Assembly (NCBI RefSeq): GCF_013112245.1
Contig: NZ_WVRN01000001.1
Coordinates: forward strand, 2,360,501-2,424,500
From: Ruegeria sp. HKCCD4315
GTDB taxonomy: Bacteria > Pseudomonadota > Alphaproteobacteria > Rhodobacterales > Rhodobacteraceae
Length of the DNA stretch: 64,000 bases
Direction of reading: 5' to 3'
In this document: positions 36,145 through 45,873 of the stretch, piece by piece
How the letters are laid out: each line of letters begins with the position of its first letter
How positions within the stretch are numbered: position 1 is the stretch's first letter
Notes under the pieces: generated by a model
What the model was told of the DNA's origin: nothing
What the model saw: the letters and a program-made list of their open reading frames with translations, nothing else
Database searches by the model: none
Program-made: the position numbers and the translations under genes

Positions 36145-36744
36145 TCACATGACAACAAGTTTCAGTGCGATCCCCAGCATGACAACGCCAATCCCGGCAT
36201 CCAGCACCTGCCACGCCCTCGGGCGGGTAAAAACAGGCGACAGAACGCCTGCTCCGTACCCTAGCGAGAAGAAGAAAACAAAGCTGGACGTCATTGCGCC
36301 CAGTGCAAACCCCAGACGGTCGTCATACTGCGCCGAGATTGAACCGATCAGCACGACAGTGTCCAAATAGACATGCGGGTTCAGCCAGGTGAAGGCGAGC
36401 ACCGTGAGAAGCGCAGTTTTCAAGCTAGTGCGCTGACCATTGCCGATCTCCATCACTGCGCCACCCTGCCAGGCCGAGCCAAGGCTACGCAGCCCATACC
36501 AGGTCAGAAACGCGGCACCGCCATAGCGCATCACGGTTTCGAACCATGGCACCGCCTGCGCCAGAGTGCCAAAACCGGCCACTCCCGCGCCGATCAAAAC
36601 AGCATCGGACACAGCACAGGTCAGGCACAGAATGAAAACATGCTCGCGCCGCAGTCCCTGCCGCAGGATAAAGGCATTTTGCGCACCGATCGCAAGGATC
36701 AGGCTGAAACCCAGTGCAAAACCGGCAATCATGGATGTTGGCAT
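36145..36744 (-). CDS. argO: LysE/ArgO-type amino-acid exporter
   Basis: Exports basic amino acids. The 199-residue protein shows six helices with the LysE/ArgO pattern ILAIGAQNAFILRQGLRREHVF, TWLNPHVYLDTVVLIGS and the final ILDAGIG-like segment. It is divergently arranged with an ArgP-like LysR gene (36833), the usual arrangement in which ArgP activates argO. Arginine or lysine as substrate is inferred from that pairing. Confidence 0.88.
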   Translation of the reverse strand: MPTSMIAGFALGFSLILAIGAQNAFILRQGLRREHVFILCLTCAVSDAVLIGAGVAGFGTLAQAVPWFETVMRYGGAAFLTWYGLRSLGSAWQGGAVMEIGNGQRTSLKTALLTVLAFTWLNPHVYLDTVVLIGSISAQYDDRLGFALGAMTSSFVFFFSLGYGAGVLSPVFTRPRAWQVLDAGIGVVMLGIALKLVVM

Positions 36745-36832
36745 GGAACCTCCTGAACCTTTCCAAGCGTTGACTAAGCCCCTTGGCTTGACCTATCAAA
36801 TTAAAGATTCTGCTCTGACTTAAGAAACTCTA

Positions 36833-37726
36833 ATGCTGCTGGATCCAAACCAACTGTCCGCATTGTCAGCCATCCTGCGCCTTGGGAGCTTTGAAGCCGC
36901 CGCTGCGGAACTGGCTGTCACGCCTTCTGCAGTTTCCCAGCGGATCAAAGCGCTGGAGGATCGGGTCGGCGCATCCTTGATCCATCGGGTTACGCCTTGC
37001 ACCGGAACGCCCGCAGGGTTGCGCATCGCCCGCTATGCCGAGGATGTCGGTCTTCTTGAGGCGCAACTTGCCCGCGATTTGGCGTTGGAGCAGAACCCGC
37101 GATCCGCGCGGGTGCGCATCGCGGTACCCGCCGATGTTCTGGCCACATGGTTTATCGATGCAATGGCGCAAGTGCCCGATATGCTGTTCGATTTAGTCGT
37201 TGACGACCAGGACCATTCGGCGGACTGGCTGAAACGCGGAGAGGTCAGCGCAGCCGTCACTGTGGGCGGACGTCCCGTGACCGGATGTGACGTGACGGCG
37301 CTGGGTGTGCTGCGATACCTGCCCACAGCCAGCCCTTCCTTCATCAACACGTGGTTCAAAGATGGTGTGAACGAGGGCACGCTTAGCAAAGCGCCCTGCC
37401 TGGTTTTCAACCAAAAGGATGGTTTGCAAAAGGCATGGCTGTCGCAATACATCGCGGGCCAGATGTCGCCGCCGTTTCATTTCCTGCCATCCTCGAACGG
37501 CTTCGTGGATGCCGCGATTGCCGGGCTGGGATGGGGTATGAACCCGGCGGTCCTTGCCAAAGACGCCTTGGAACAGGGGCGATTGCTGCCACTCCTGACC
37601 AATGCTCCATTGGATGTTGCCCTCAGCTGGCAGGTTGGTCGCGTACTTGCACCTGCCCTCAAACCGCTTACACATGCGGTTCAACGTGCCGCCAAGCAGG
37701 TCCTGCTGCCGCCCAGCGCGAACTGA
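36833..37726 (+). CDS. argP: ArgP/IciA-like LysR-family regulator
   Basis: A 297-residue LysR regulator with an N-terminal winged HTH (DPNQLSALSAILRLGSFEAAAAELAVTPSAVSQRIKALE) and the ArgP-type junction RVGASLIHRVTPCTGTPAG. Expected to activate the divergent argO gene in response to basic amino acids. The intergenic space of 88 bp would hold its binding site. The gene continues into a nitroreductase gene with only 27 bp between. Confidence 0.85.
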   Translation: MLLDPNQLSALSAILRLGSFEAAAAELAVTPSAVSQRIKALEDRVGASLIHRVTPCTGTPAGLRIARYAEDVGLLEAQLARDLALEQNPRSARVRIAVPADVLATWFIDAMAQVPDMLFDLVVDDQDHSADWLKRGEVSAAVTVGGRPVTGCDVTALGVLRYLPTASPSFINTWFKDGVNEGTLSKAPCLVFNQKDGLQKAWLSQYIAGQMSPPFHFLPSSNGFVDAAIAGLGWGMNPAVLAKDALEQGRLLPLLTNAPLDVALSWQVGRVLAPALKPLTHAVQRAAKQVLLPPSAN

Positions 37727-37753
37727 TCGCACACCAAAGTTTCGGAGGAACCG

Positions 37754-38443
37754 ATGTTTTCACGCGATGCCCTCAGCTATGATCCCATTCCATTGCCTGA
37801 CCGGTCCGAGATCAGCGATGCTGACATGCAAGGTGCCGCACAAGAGTTCTACGACAAGATGCGCCAGCGCCATACGGTGCGAGATTTCAGCCTCCGCCCC
37901 GTGGACCGCTCTGTGATCGAAACGTGTCTGCGTACGGCAGGCACCGCGCCGTCTGGCGCCAATCATCAACCCTGGCATTTTGCTGCGATCTCGGCCCCTG
38001 ACCTAAAGCAGCGCATTCGAGAAGAAGCTGAAGAAGAGGAGCGCCGGTTCTACGCAGGCGGCGCAGGTGACGAATGGATAAAAGCGTTGGAGCCCATCGG
38101 CACCAACGCTGTCAAAGAACATCTGACTATTGCACCCTGGCTGATCGTGGTGTTCGCCCAGCGCTGGGGACACTTCGAAGATGGGACGCGGTACAAGAAC
38201 TACTACGTGCCGGAAAGCGTGAACATTGCCACCGGGTTTCTGCTGGCTGCGCTACACCACGCGGGCCTCAGCACTTTGACCCATACCCCAAATCCGATGC
38301 GGTTTCTGAACGATGCACTGGACCGCCCTGCATCGGAAAAACCGACAATGATCATCGCAGTAGGTCACCCTTCGGAAAACGCAACGGTACCTGCGGTGGC
38401 AAAGCTGAAGAAACCGCTTGAGGAGATTTCTTCGTTCTTCTGA
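37754..38443 (+). CDS. Nitroreductase-family flavoprotein
   Basis: An FMN-dependent reductase of 229 residues. The RQRHTVRDFSLRPVDR start, the GTAPSGANHQPWHFAAI segment and the C-terminal PTMIIAVGHPSENA fit the nitroreductase/iodotyrosine-deiodinase-like fold. GGAGG lies 6 nt before ATG 37754. The short gap to argP suggests cotranscription but no functional link is visible. The substrate is unknown. Confidence 0.87.
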   Translation: MFSRDALSYDPIPLPDRSEISDADMQGAAQEFYDKMRQRHTVRDFSLRPVDRSVIETCLRTAGTAPSGANHQPWHFAAISAPDLKQRIREEAEEEERRFYAGGAGDEWIKALEPIGTNAVKEHLTIAPWLIVVFAQRWGHFEDGTRYKNYYVPESVNIATGFLLAALHHAGLSTLTHTPNPMRFLNDALDRPASEKPTMIIAVGHPSENATVPAVAKLKKPLEEISSFF

Positions 38444-38454
38444 AGACCCCTGGA

Positions 38455-39735
38455 TTATTCCTGCGAAAGGGGCGCGTCCTTCTGTACGGGTGACATCATG
38501 CGATAGCATGTCGCGCAGGCCACCAGACTGGCGGCAACGATGAAGCCGACCGCCAAGGCGACCTCGTGCATATGCGCGACAGCGGCCAAGGCCGCCGAAA
38601 GCAGAACCGCGAACAATCGTGTGAACGACTTGATTGCGGCTGATCCCTGCACACGTTGTTCCTTGGGCGCGACATCCAGAAAATATAGTTTGCGCGCACT
38701 GCTGATCCCTGTCACCGCGACCGTGACAACAAACAGCGCGACGGCATGCAGATGAACCTCGTGATCGATGCCCAAGTAGTGGAACGCCAAAAGAACAGCT
38801 CCGGTTGCCGCCACCATCAAGGTGCCAACCACCATGACGGCGCGATGAGACTTCATGTTCACGATTTGCCACAGCGGTCCTGAAACGAGATACCCCGAGG
38901 CGGAAGACACGATCATCGCAGTCAGACCTTTCGCCGAACTGTGATGCGCCTCGGCCGCGATGAGCGCAAAAAACGGGACAGATAACGAGACTGCCACCAA
39001 AGGCATACGCATGGCCATGTAACGCCGAAACCAGGCCTGCTCGAACATACCCAGAATACCTTGAACATTGGACCTGAGCGACAACCTTGTTTTGGTTTCA
39101 GTCGGTTTTGCCGGTGCGGCAGAGCGTGCATTCTCTGTCATCGCCAACATCAACAGACCCGATAGCAGAAAGAACGCGACAGACACGCCGATCATTGTGG
39201 AATGGCGGGAAAAGGGTGGGTTTTCCTTGGTGATCTGATGCACCAGCAATGCAAGGCCAATGGCACATAATCCACCTCCGCCAAGCTGCAGATAGTGCAT
39301 CACCATGCGAGATCGGGAATGGACATGATCGCCCAGCAGATCGGTGAACATCAGGTTCTGAACCTCGTCCACCAGACCGATCACAAAAAAGACTGAAACG
39401 AAAACTACGGCGATCAAAGGGACGACGCCGGTCGCGGCTGCGGCCATTGCAAGGACAAGACAGGCACCGATAACGGCCTCGGTTATGGCAATTGCGCGCT
39501 TCTTTTGCGGTTTTGCTGCAATGGACTGCGCCAGAAAGAAATCGGAAATCATGCTTCCAACCATCCGCACCGAAACCAGCGCGCCTGCCACAAACATGGG
39601 CAGTTCGAAAGACACCGCCAGAAACGGCAATACCACCGATGGGCTGCCCAGCGTCCACGCAACCTGTGACACAATACTCTGGCCGGTCAGAACCGGTACA
39701 TTGCGCTTGGCGGTATCAGGTGTTTCGGATGTCAT
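38455..39735 (-). CDS. MFS-like membrane protein, family unassigned
   Basis: A 426-residue membrane protein with about 12 helices (VLPFLAVSFELPMFVAGALVSVRMVG; VVPLIAVVFVSVFFVIGL; and the C-terminal VALAVGFIVAASLVACATC). I can place it only generally in the major facilitator superfamily. The N-terminal extension (SETPDTAKRNVPVL) is soluble, and the central loop has a charged stretch. ATG 39735 was preferred to an upstream ATG because it has AAAGG behind it. It is convergent with the nitroreductase gene and separate from YebC. Substrate unknown. Confidence 0.65.
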   Translation of the reverse strand: MTSETPDTAKRNVPVLTGQSIVSQVAWTLGSPSVVLPFLAVSFELPMFVAGALVSVRMVGSMISDFFLAQSIAAKPQKKRAIAITEAVIGACLVLAMAAAATGVVPLIAVVFVSVFFVIGLVDEVQNLMFTDLLGDHVHSRSRMVMHYLQLGGGGLCAIGLALLVHQITKENPPFSRHSTMIGVSVAFFLLSGLLMLAMTENARSAAPAKPTETKTRLSLRSNVQGILGMFEQAWFRRYMAMRMPLVAVSLSVPFFALIAAEAHHSSAKGLTAMIVSSASGYLVSGPLWQIVNMKSHRAVMVVGTLMVAATGAVLLAFHYLGIDHEVHLHAVALFVVTVAVTGISSARKLYFLDVAPKEQRVQGSAAIKSFTRLFAVLLSAALAAVAHMHEVALAVGFIVAASLVACATCYRMMSPVQKDAPLSQE

Positions 39736-39831
39736 TGGCCTTTCGGTTGCGCCTTCCCTGCGGATCAACACCCGCCCAGCCTATGCGTTTACGGGGATTC
39801 AGCCAATAACCCTCAGAATTTGTACCAAAAC

Positions 39832-39857
39832 GAAAAACCCGACCAGATTGGCCGGGC
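39832..39857 (-). terminator. Rho-independent terminator after yebC
   Basis: On the minus strand CCCGGCCA-ATC-TGGTCGGG forms an 8-bp stem with one G-T pair and a 3-nt loop, then GGTTTTTCGTTTT follows. It lies 25 bp behind the YebC stop. Confidence 0.88.
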
Positions 39858-39881
39858 TTCGTATTGGCGATTTGCAGCAGC

Positions 39882-40622
39882 TCAGAGCTGAGCCATCACT
39901 TCGTCAGTGGCTTCGAAGTTGGTTGTGACGCGCTGCACGTCGTCATCGTCTTCCAGCGCATCGACCAGCTTCATCAGCTTTTGCATGTCTTCCAGACCCA
40001 GCTCGGTCGTCGTAGTCGGTTTCCAAACCAGCTTGGTGGATTCCGATTCACCCAGTGCTTCTTCCAATGCGTTTGACACATCGTTCAGGTCCGTGTCCGC
40101 ACACCAGATGATATGGCCATCTTCCGAGCTTTCGACATCTTCGGCACCGGCTTCGATCGCGGCTTCGAAAATTGTGTCTGCATCGCCAGCATCCGCCTGA
40201 TAGACAACTTCGCCCTTACGGTCGAACATAAACCCGACCGAGCCCGTCTCGCCCAGATTTCCACCGTTCTTGGAAAAGGTCGAGCGCACGGTCGAAGCGG
40301 TGCGGTTGCGGTTGTCTGTCATGGTCTCGACGATCACCGCGACACCGTTCGGGCCGTAACCCTCGTAGCGGATTTCTTCGTATTCGTCGCCTTCACCTGC
40401 AACCGATTTCTTGATTGCGCGGTCGATCACGTCCTTGGGGACCGAGTTCGACTTTGCCTCTTTCACCGCCAGACGCAGGCGCGGGTTCTTGTCGGGGTCG
40501 GGGTCGCCCATTTTGGCGGCCACTGTGATTTCTTTCGATAGTTTGGAAAACAGTTTGGACCGCGCGGCGTCCTGACGTCCCTTGCGGTGCTGGATGTTGG
40601 CCCATTTGGAGTGGCCTGCCAT
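39882..40622 (-). CDS. YebC/PmpR-family (TACO1-like) protein
   Basis: A 246-residue protein of the YebC family, opening with the diagnostic [28 protein letters not shown] and containing the [24 protein letters not shown] region. Some members regulate transcription (PmpR), others assist translation of Pro-rich stretches. The family is nearly universal, and its regulatory role here is not established. Confidence 0.93.
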   Translation of the reverse strand: MAGHSKWANIQHRKGRQDAARSKLFSKLSKEITVAAKMGDPDPDKNPRLRLAVKEAKSNSVPKDVIDRAIKKSVAGEGDEYEEIRYEGYGPNGVAVIVETMTDNRNRTASTVRSTFSKNGGNLGETGSVGFMFDRKGEVVYQADAGDADTIFEAAIEAGAEDVESSEDGHIIWCADTDLNDVSNALEEALGESESTKLVWKPTTTTELGLEDMQKLMKLVDALEDDDDVQRVTTNFEATDEVMAQL

Positions 40623-40732
40623 AGTGCGTCCTCGTCATCGTGATTACGTGTTCGGCGCTCATATAGACGTTTGCAGGGGGCGGGATCAAGAGAGCGACTT
40701 GCTCCTTGCGAGGCTGGGACTATGGTGACTGT

Positions 40733-42505
40733 ATGACGACGGATCAGATTATTCTTTTTGCGCTATTCATTACGGTTTTTGGAATGCTGCTTTGGGGTCG
40801 GTTTCGTTACGACCTTGTGGCTTTTGCCGCACTGATGATCGGTGTCGTGCTGGGTGTTGTGCCAGTGGATGACGCTTTTGCAGGGTTCGGCCACCCGGCC
40901 ACCATCATCGTGGCGCTGGTTCTGGTCGTCTCTGCCGGTTTGGTCCGGTCAGGGGCGGTGTTCATGATCACCCGCACATTGGTCGATGCCTCACGTGGGC
41001 TGGGCGCGCATATTGCGCTGATGGGCGGGATCGGTGCGGTCCTGTCAGCCTTCATGAACAACGTGGCTGCGCTGGCTTTGCTGATGCCGGTGGACATCCA
41101 AACCGCGCGCAAGGCGGGGCGGTCTGTGGGTCTGTCGCTGATGCCGCTGAGCTTTGCCACCATTCTTGGGGGGATGGCAACACTGATCGGCACCCCTCCG
41201 AACATCATCATCGCATCGATCCGACAGGAAACACTGGGCGAGCCGTTTCACATGTTCGATTTTGCGCCCGTGGGCGGGATAGCCGCAATTGCTGGTCTTG
41301 CCTTTGTCGCTCTGGTCGGCTGGCGTCTGATCCCTAACCGCGGGCCGCAAACTGAAACATCGGAAGCATTGGCGGAGTATATAGCCGAGCTAACTGTCCC
41401 CCCTGAATCCGCGCATATCGGCAAACGCGTCAGCGAGCTTTATGAGGCCGCTGAAAAATCCGATGTCGCCATCATCGGCCTGATCCGCGATGGCAAGCGG
41501 CGTTATGGCCGATCCGCCCATGCCACGTTGAAAGAAGGCGACGCACTGGTTCTGGAAGCCCGGCCCGAGGCGTTGGACGAATTTCGCGCCGCGCTGAATC
41601 TCGACTTTTCTGACACGCGACGGCAAGAAGTGTTGACGGCAGAAGGTGACGGATTGGACGTCATCGAAGTGGTCGTGCCAGAAAGCGCCCGCATCACCGG
41701 GCGCACCGCACAGGGTCTTGGACTAGCCTGGCGGCAGAGTACAGTGCTGATGGGCATCTCACGTCAGGGGCGACAAATCACCCAACAGGTTCGTAAAACC
41801 GATGTTGAACCCGGCGACATTCTGCTGCTGCTCTGCCCGCGTGACCGGGCGGCGGATGTCACGGAATGGTTGGGTTGCCTGCCCCTTGCCGGACGCGGTC
41901 TGAACGTCACAGCAAACGATAAGGCGTGGATGGCCATTGGCCTTTTTGCTTCCGCTGTGTTGGCCGCAAGTATTGGATTGATATATCTACCCATTGCCCT
42001 TGGACTGGTGGTCATTGCCTATGTGCTGACCAAGATCATGCCGATTGCGGATATCTACAATCACATTGAATGGCCGGTGGTTGTCCTCCTGGGTTCGATG
42101 ATCCCACTCGGCAGTGCTTTGGAGACTTCTGGCGGGACTGAATTGATCGCAAATGCGCTGATCCAGCTGACCGATGGCCTGCCCGCCTGGGCGATCCTGA
42201 CTGTGCTGATGGTCGTAACCATGACTTTGTCGGATGTACTGAACAACACCGCCACCGCCATTGTCGCCGCGCCGGTCGGAATACAAATGGCCCGCACGCT
42301 CGAGGTTTCGCCCGACCCATTCCTGATGACGGTTGCCGTTGCGGCCTCGGCCGCGTTCCTCACGCCAATTGGACACAAGAACAATACGCTGGTTCTGGGT
42401 CCCGGAGGCTATCGGTTCGGCGATTACTGGCGCATGGGTCTGCCGCTTGAGGTGCTGATCATCGCGGTTTCGATCCCTGCCATCCTTGTCTTCTGGCCGC
42501 TTTGA
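40733..42505 (+). CDS. SLC13 (DASS)-family carrier with TrkA_C domains
   Basis: A sodium- or proton-coupled transporter of 590 residues: an N-terminal half of six helices with a re-entrant loop, a soluble pair of TrkA_C domains at about 190-390 (IGLIRDGKRRYGRSAHATLKEGDALVLEARPEAL and VVPESARITGRTAQGLGL), then a second membrane half. The motif LIGTPPNIIIASI near residue 170 is typical of the family (SNT-like). ATG 40733 has a GGTGA ribosome site; the longer frame would need a TTG. Di- or tricarboxylates or sulfate are common substrates, so no call is made. It starts a run of four + strand genes. Confidence 0.87.
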   Translation: MTTDQIILFALFITVFGMLLWGRFRYDLVAFAALMIGVVLGVVPVDDAFAGFGHPATIIVALVLVVSAGLVRSGAVFMITRTLVDASRGLGAHIALMGGIGAVLSAFMNNVAALALLMPVDIQTARKAGRSVGLSLMPLSFATILGGMATLIGTPPNIIIASIRQETLGEPFHMFDFAPVGGIAAIAGLAFVALVGWRLIPNRGPQTETSEALAEYIAELTVPPESAHIGKRVSELYEAAEKSDVAIIGLIRDGKRRYGRSAHATLKEGDALVLEARPEALDEFRAALNLDFSDTRRQEVLTAEGDGLDVIEVVVPESARITGRTAQGLGLAWRQSTVLMGISRQGRQITQQVRKTDVEPGDILLLLCPRDRAADVTEWLGCLPLAGRGLNVTANDKAWMAIGLFASAVLAASIGLIYLPIALGLVVIAYVLTKIMPIADIYNHIEWPVVVLLGSMIPLGSALETSGGTELIANALIQLTDGLPAWAILTVLMVVTMTLSDVLNNTATAIVAAPVGIQMARTLEVSPDPFLMTVAVAASAAFLTPIGHKNNTLVLGPGGYRFGDYWRMGLPLEVLIIAVSIPAILVFWPL

Positions 42506-42521
42506 CGGGTAAAGGCAGCAC

Positions 42522-43256
42522 ATGAAACGCTTTTTAATCCTGCAACTGCGACCGGAAACGGATGCATCCGACGCCGAATATGCTTCGATTCTGGACAAGA
42601 CCGGTTTGACGCCCGAGCTGACCCATCGCATCCGGCTGGATTGTGAGAACCTGCCTGACGATCTGGATGTCACGGACTATGCAGGCGTCATCGTGGGCGG
42701 AGGTCCCGGCTGTGTCAGCGACGATCCAGCAACGAAATCTGAACTGGACGCAAAGATCGAAGGCGCGGTTATGGGCCTGATGCCGCAGATCACGGCGCAG
42801 GATCACCCCTTCATGGGCTGCTGCTATGGTTTGGGCGTTCTGGCCGCGCATCTGGGCGGTGACGTGAGCAAAGACCAGTACAGCGAACCAGTCGGACCCT
42901 CAGCTTGCCACCTTACAGAAGATGGTTCCTCGGATCCGCTGACAGCCGGGCTGATCCCGGAATTCGACGCCTTCGTTGGTCACAAAGAAGCTGTTCAGGC
43001 ACTGCCTGAAGGCTGCGTGCATCTTGTCGCCTCAGACCCCTGCCCGTTTCAGATGATCCGCTTTGGTCAGAACGTCTATGCCACGCAGTTTCACCCCGAA
43101 GCGGATGCAAAAGACTTCGAACAGCGCATCAACATCTACAAGCATCACGGCTATTTCCCGCCCGAAGACGCCCAGCGCCTGATCGACATCTGCAACGCCG
43201 CAGACGTCACCCAACCCGGCGAAATCCTGCGCCGCTTTGTCGAACGCTACAAGTGA
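42522..43256 (+). CDS. Class I glutamine amidotransferase domain protein
   Basis: A stand-alone amidotransferase of 244 residues. It has GGGPG (60-64), the nucleophile elbow G99-C-C101-Y-G103 (GCCYGLG) and a catalytic His-Pro-Glu in TQFHPEAD. Only 16 bp separates it from the SLC13 carrier. The family includes GMP-synthase-like and gamma-glutamyl hydrolase-like enzymes, with no acceptor domain here. The partner is unknown. Confidence 0.87.
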   Translation: MKRFLILQLRPETDASDAEYASILDKTGLTPELTHRIRLDCENLPDDLDVTDYAGVIVGGGPGCVSDDPATKSELDAKIEGAVMGLMPQITAQDHPFMGCCYGLGVLAAHLGGDVSKDQYSEPVGPSACHLTEDGSSDPLTAGLIPEFDAFVGHKEAVQALPEGCVHLVASDPCPFQMIRFGQNVYATQFHPEADAKDFEQRINIYKHHGYFPPEDAQRLIDICNAADVTQPGEILRRFVERYK

Positions 43257-43329
43257 CCCAACGGCGCGGTTGCCTGCGCCTTTCATGCTCGCATAGGCTG
43301 ATCCGAAACGACTTTGGGAGGAGTTGTTC

Positions 43330-44187
43330 TTGGACTTGCTCATCAATGTTGGCCTGCCGATCTCGCTGGCCATTATCATGCTGTCACTTGGCATTGGACT
43401 CGAGACCGCAGATTTCCGGCGCGTACTGAGCCGAAAATACCCGTTTGCAATCGGTGCGGTCTGTCAGGTGGTGCTTTTGCCCATCGCTGCGTTCCTCACC
43501 GTCACTCTGTTTGGCCTGCCCCCTGAAATCGCAGTTGGCTTCATGCTGCTCAGCTTTTGCCCCGGTGGTGTTACGAGCAATATTCTGACCAAATTGGCAA
43601 AGGGCGACGTGGCGCTTTCCGTCAGCCTGACTGCGGTGATCAGCATCTTATCAATCCTGACAGTGCCCTTTCTGGCCGCGTGGTCCATCACCTATTTCAT
43701 GGGGGAAAACGCACCTGATGTGTCGATCAGCGGTCTGGCCATTGCCATGTTTCTGATCACCACCCTTCCCGTCGCCATCGGGGTCATAGTTCGCAGGTTT
43801 GCAACCGGGTTTGCAAACCGCATCGAGAATGGGCTTTCAACGCTCGCAACCGCTTTGTTCGTTTTGATCGTTGTGGCCGCCCTGGCCGGGAACTGGCAGA
43901 TTTTTATTGATAACCTGGGCATCATGGGCACCGGTCTGATCTCGCTCAACGTTGCACTTTTACTCATCGGGTTGGGGATCGCACGGGCTGCAAATCTGTC
44001 ATGGGCCGAGTGTAAAAGCATATCAATTGACACTGGCATCCAGAACTCGACACTGGGCATTACACTGGCGGCCCTTATCACAGGCACAGAGAGCGGATTT
44101 AGCCCTCTGGCCCTGCCGTCCGCAGTCTACGGGATCACGATGTATGCCGTCGTGCTGCCGTTCCTCGTTTGGTTTCGCCGACGCTGA
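43330..44187 (+). CDS. BASS-family (bile acid:sodium symporter) transporter
   Basis: A Na+-coupled carrier of 285 residues in about ten helices, with the BASS-type discontinuous segments CPGGVTSNILTKLAKGDVALS and QNSTLGITLAAL. The start is most likely TTG at 43330, which sits 6 nt behind GGAGGAG; TTG 43324 is too close. Such carriers take organic anions such as pyruvate, 2-keto acids, steroids or nicotinate. It shares its direction with the flavoprotein that follows 11 bp later. Confidence 0.87.
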   Translation: MDLLINVGLPISLAIIMLSLGIGLETADFRRVLSRKYPFAIGAVCQVVLLPIAAFLTVTLFGLPPEIAVGFMLLSFCPGGVTSNILTKLAKGDVALSVSLTAVISILSILTVPFLAAWSITYFMGENAPDVSISGLAIAMFLITTLPVAIGVIVRRFATGFANRIENGLSTLATALFVLIVVAALAGNWQIFIDNLGIMGTGLISLNVALLLIGLGIARAANLSWAECKSISIDTGIQNSTLGITLAALITGTESGFSPLALPSAVYGITMYAVVLPFLVWFRRR

Positions 44188-44198
44188 AAGGACAGTTT

Positions 44199-45860
44199 AT
44201 GACCAAGAACACAGCAGATGCGATTGTCGTCGGCGCGGGCCTGGCTGGATTGTCAGCAGCGGCTGAACTGGGCGACCGAGGCAAGAAGGTGATCATTGTC
44301 GATCAGGAGCCCGAGAGCTTTCTGGGTGGTCAGGCGTTCTGGAGCCTCGGTGGTTTGTTCATGGTCGACACTCCTGAACAACGGCGGATGGGCATACACG
44401 ACAGCCAAGAGCTTGCCCTTCGTGACTGGATGGGCAGCGCACAGTTCGACCGCACGGAAGACGCCTGGCCCCGCAAATGGGCCGAGAGTTATGTCGAGTT
44501 TGCGGCTGGTGAAATGCGCCCGTGGTTGCACGAGATGGGTTTGCGCTGGTTTCCGGTCGTAGGTTGGGCAGAACGCGGTGGCTCTTTTGCGAACGGGCAT
44601 GGCAACTCTGTCCCGCGTTTTCACATCACTTGGGGCACTGGTCCCGGCGTTCTGGAGCATTTCATCCGACGTGTGAAAGAGCATGTCAGCGCCGGTCTGA
44701 TCCAATTGAAGTTCCGCCATCAGGTCAGCCACATCATTATGCAGAACGGCACTGCCAAAGGCGTATCTGGCGAGGTTTTAGCTGACGACACCGCCCAACG
44801 CGGCGGCAAGACCAACCGTGACGAAGTGGGTGAGTTCGAGGTTTATGCACCTTCGGTCATCGTTACCTCGGGCGGTATTGGCGGTAACTTTGAAATGGTT
44901 CGGCAGAACTGGCCCAAAGATCGTCTTGGTGAACCGCCAAAGGACATGGTGGCTGGTGTGCCCTTTCATGTCGACGGCCGCATGATCGGGATCAGCGAAA
45001 AAGCGGGCGGACACGTCATCAATGGCGACCGCATGTGGCATTACACCGAAGGCGTCCGCAACTGGGATCCGATCTGGCCTGCCCATGGCATTCGTATTTT
45101 ACCCGGCCCCAGCTCTATGTGGTTCGACGCCAAAGGAAACCGTCTGGAACCGCCCTGCCTGCCTGGATTCGATACGTTGGGGACGTTGAAGGAAATCCTG
45201 AAAACAGGGTACGAGTACAGCTGGTTTGTTCTGACGCAGAAAGTGATCAAGAAAGAATTCGCCCTGTCCGGGTCTGAACAGAACCCGGACTTTACCTCGG
45301 GCAGTTGGAAAGAAGTCATCCGTCAGCGCATCCTGTCCGGGTCCAAGGCAACCGCCCCGGTCGAGGCGTTCAAAGAACATGGCGAGGATTTCGTCGTCGC
45401 CAACACGTTGACTGAATTGGTCAACGGGATGAACCATCTGGGCGGTGGACTAATCGAGGAAGCGCACCTGCGCGGGCAGATCGAAGCGCGCGACTCGCAG
45501 GTCGACAATCCTTTCTCCAAGGACGCCCAGATGATGGCGATTCTGGCCGCCAGAAACTATCGCGGAGACAAGTTGATCCGCACTGCCAAACCGCACAAGT
45601 TCCTCGACCCGTCCAACGGCCCGCTTATTGCGGTTAAGCTGCACGTCCTGACCCGCAAAACCCTAGGCGGGCTACAAACCAACCTTGACAGCCAGATGAT
45701 CGGGGAAGATGGCAACTTGGTGCCCGGCCTGTTCGCCGCAGGCGAAGTCGCCGGTTTTGGCGGAGGCGGCTATCATGGGTACAACGCGTTGGAAGGAACC
45801 TTCCTGGGCGGATGCATCTTTTCGGGGCGCAACGCAGGGCGGTCTAGGGCCGTCGCCTGA
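44199..45860 (+). CDS. FAD-binding dehydrogenase (COG3573/KstD-like)
   Basis: A flavoprotein of 553 residues with an N-terminal FAD motif (ADAIVVGAGLAGLSAAAELG), a GGQAFWSLGGLF segment, and a C-terminal FAD/substrate end FAAGEVAGFGGGGYHGYNALEGTFLGG. This matches a family annotated as predicted FAD-dependent dehydrogenase related to 3-ketosteroid dehydrogenases and fumarate reductases. AAGGA precedes ATG 44199. The link to the BASS carrier invites the idea that the carrier imports the substrate. I cannot name the substrate. Confidence 0.85.
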   Translation: MTKNTADAIVVGAGLAGLSAAAELGDRGKKVIIVDQEPESFLGGQAFWSLGGLFMVDTPEQRRMGIHDSQELALRDWMGSAQFDRTEDAWPRKWAESYVEFAAGEMRPWLHEMGLRWFPVVGWAERGGSFANGHGNSVPRFHITWGTGPGVLEHFIRRVKEHVSAGLIQLKFRHQVSHIIMQNGTAKGVSGEVLADDTAQRGGKTNRDEVGEFEVYAPSVIVTSGGIGGNFEMVRQNWPKDRLGEPPKDMVAGVPFHVDGRMIGISEKAGGHVINGDRMWHYTEGVRNWDPIWPAHGIRILPGPSSMWFDAKGNRLEPPCLPGFDTLGTLKEILKTGYEYSWFVLTQKVIKKEFALSGSEQNPDFTSGSWKEVIRQRILSGSKATAPVEAFKEHGEDFVVANTLTELVNGMNHLGGGLIEEAHLRGQIEARDSQVDNPFSKDAQMMAILAARNYRGDKLIRTAKPHKFLDPSNGPLIAVKLHVLTRKTLGGLQTNLDSQMIGEDGNLVPGLFAAGEVAGFGGGGYHGYNALEGTFLGGCIFSGRNAGRSRAVA

Positions 45861-45873
45861 CGGCCTTGCAGCT

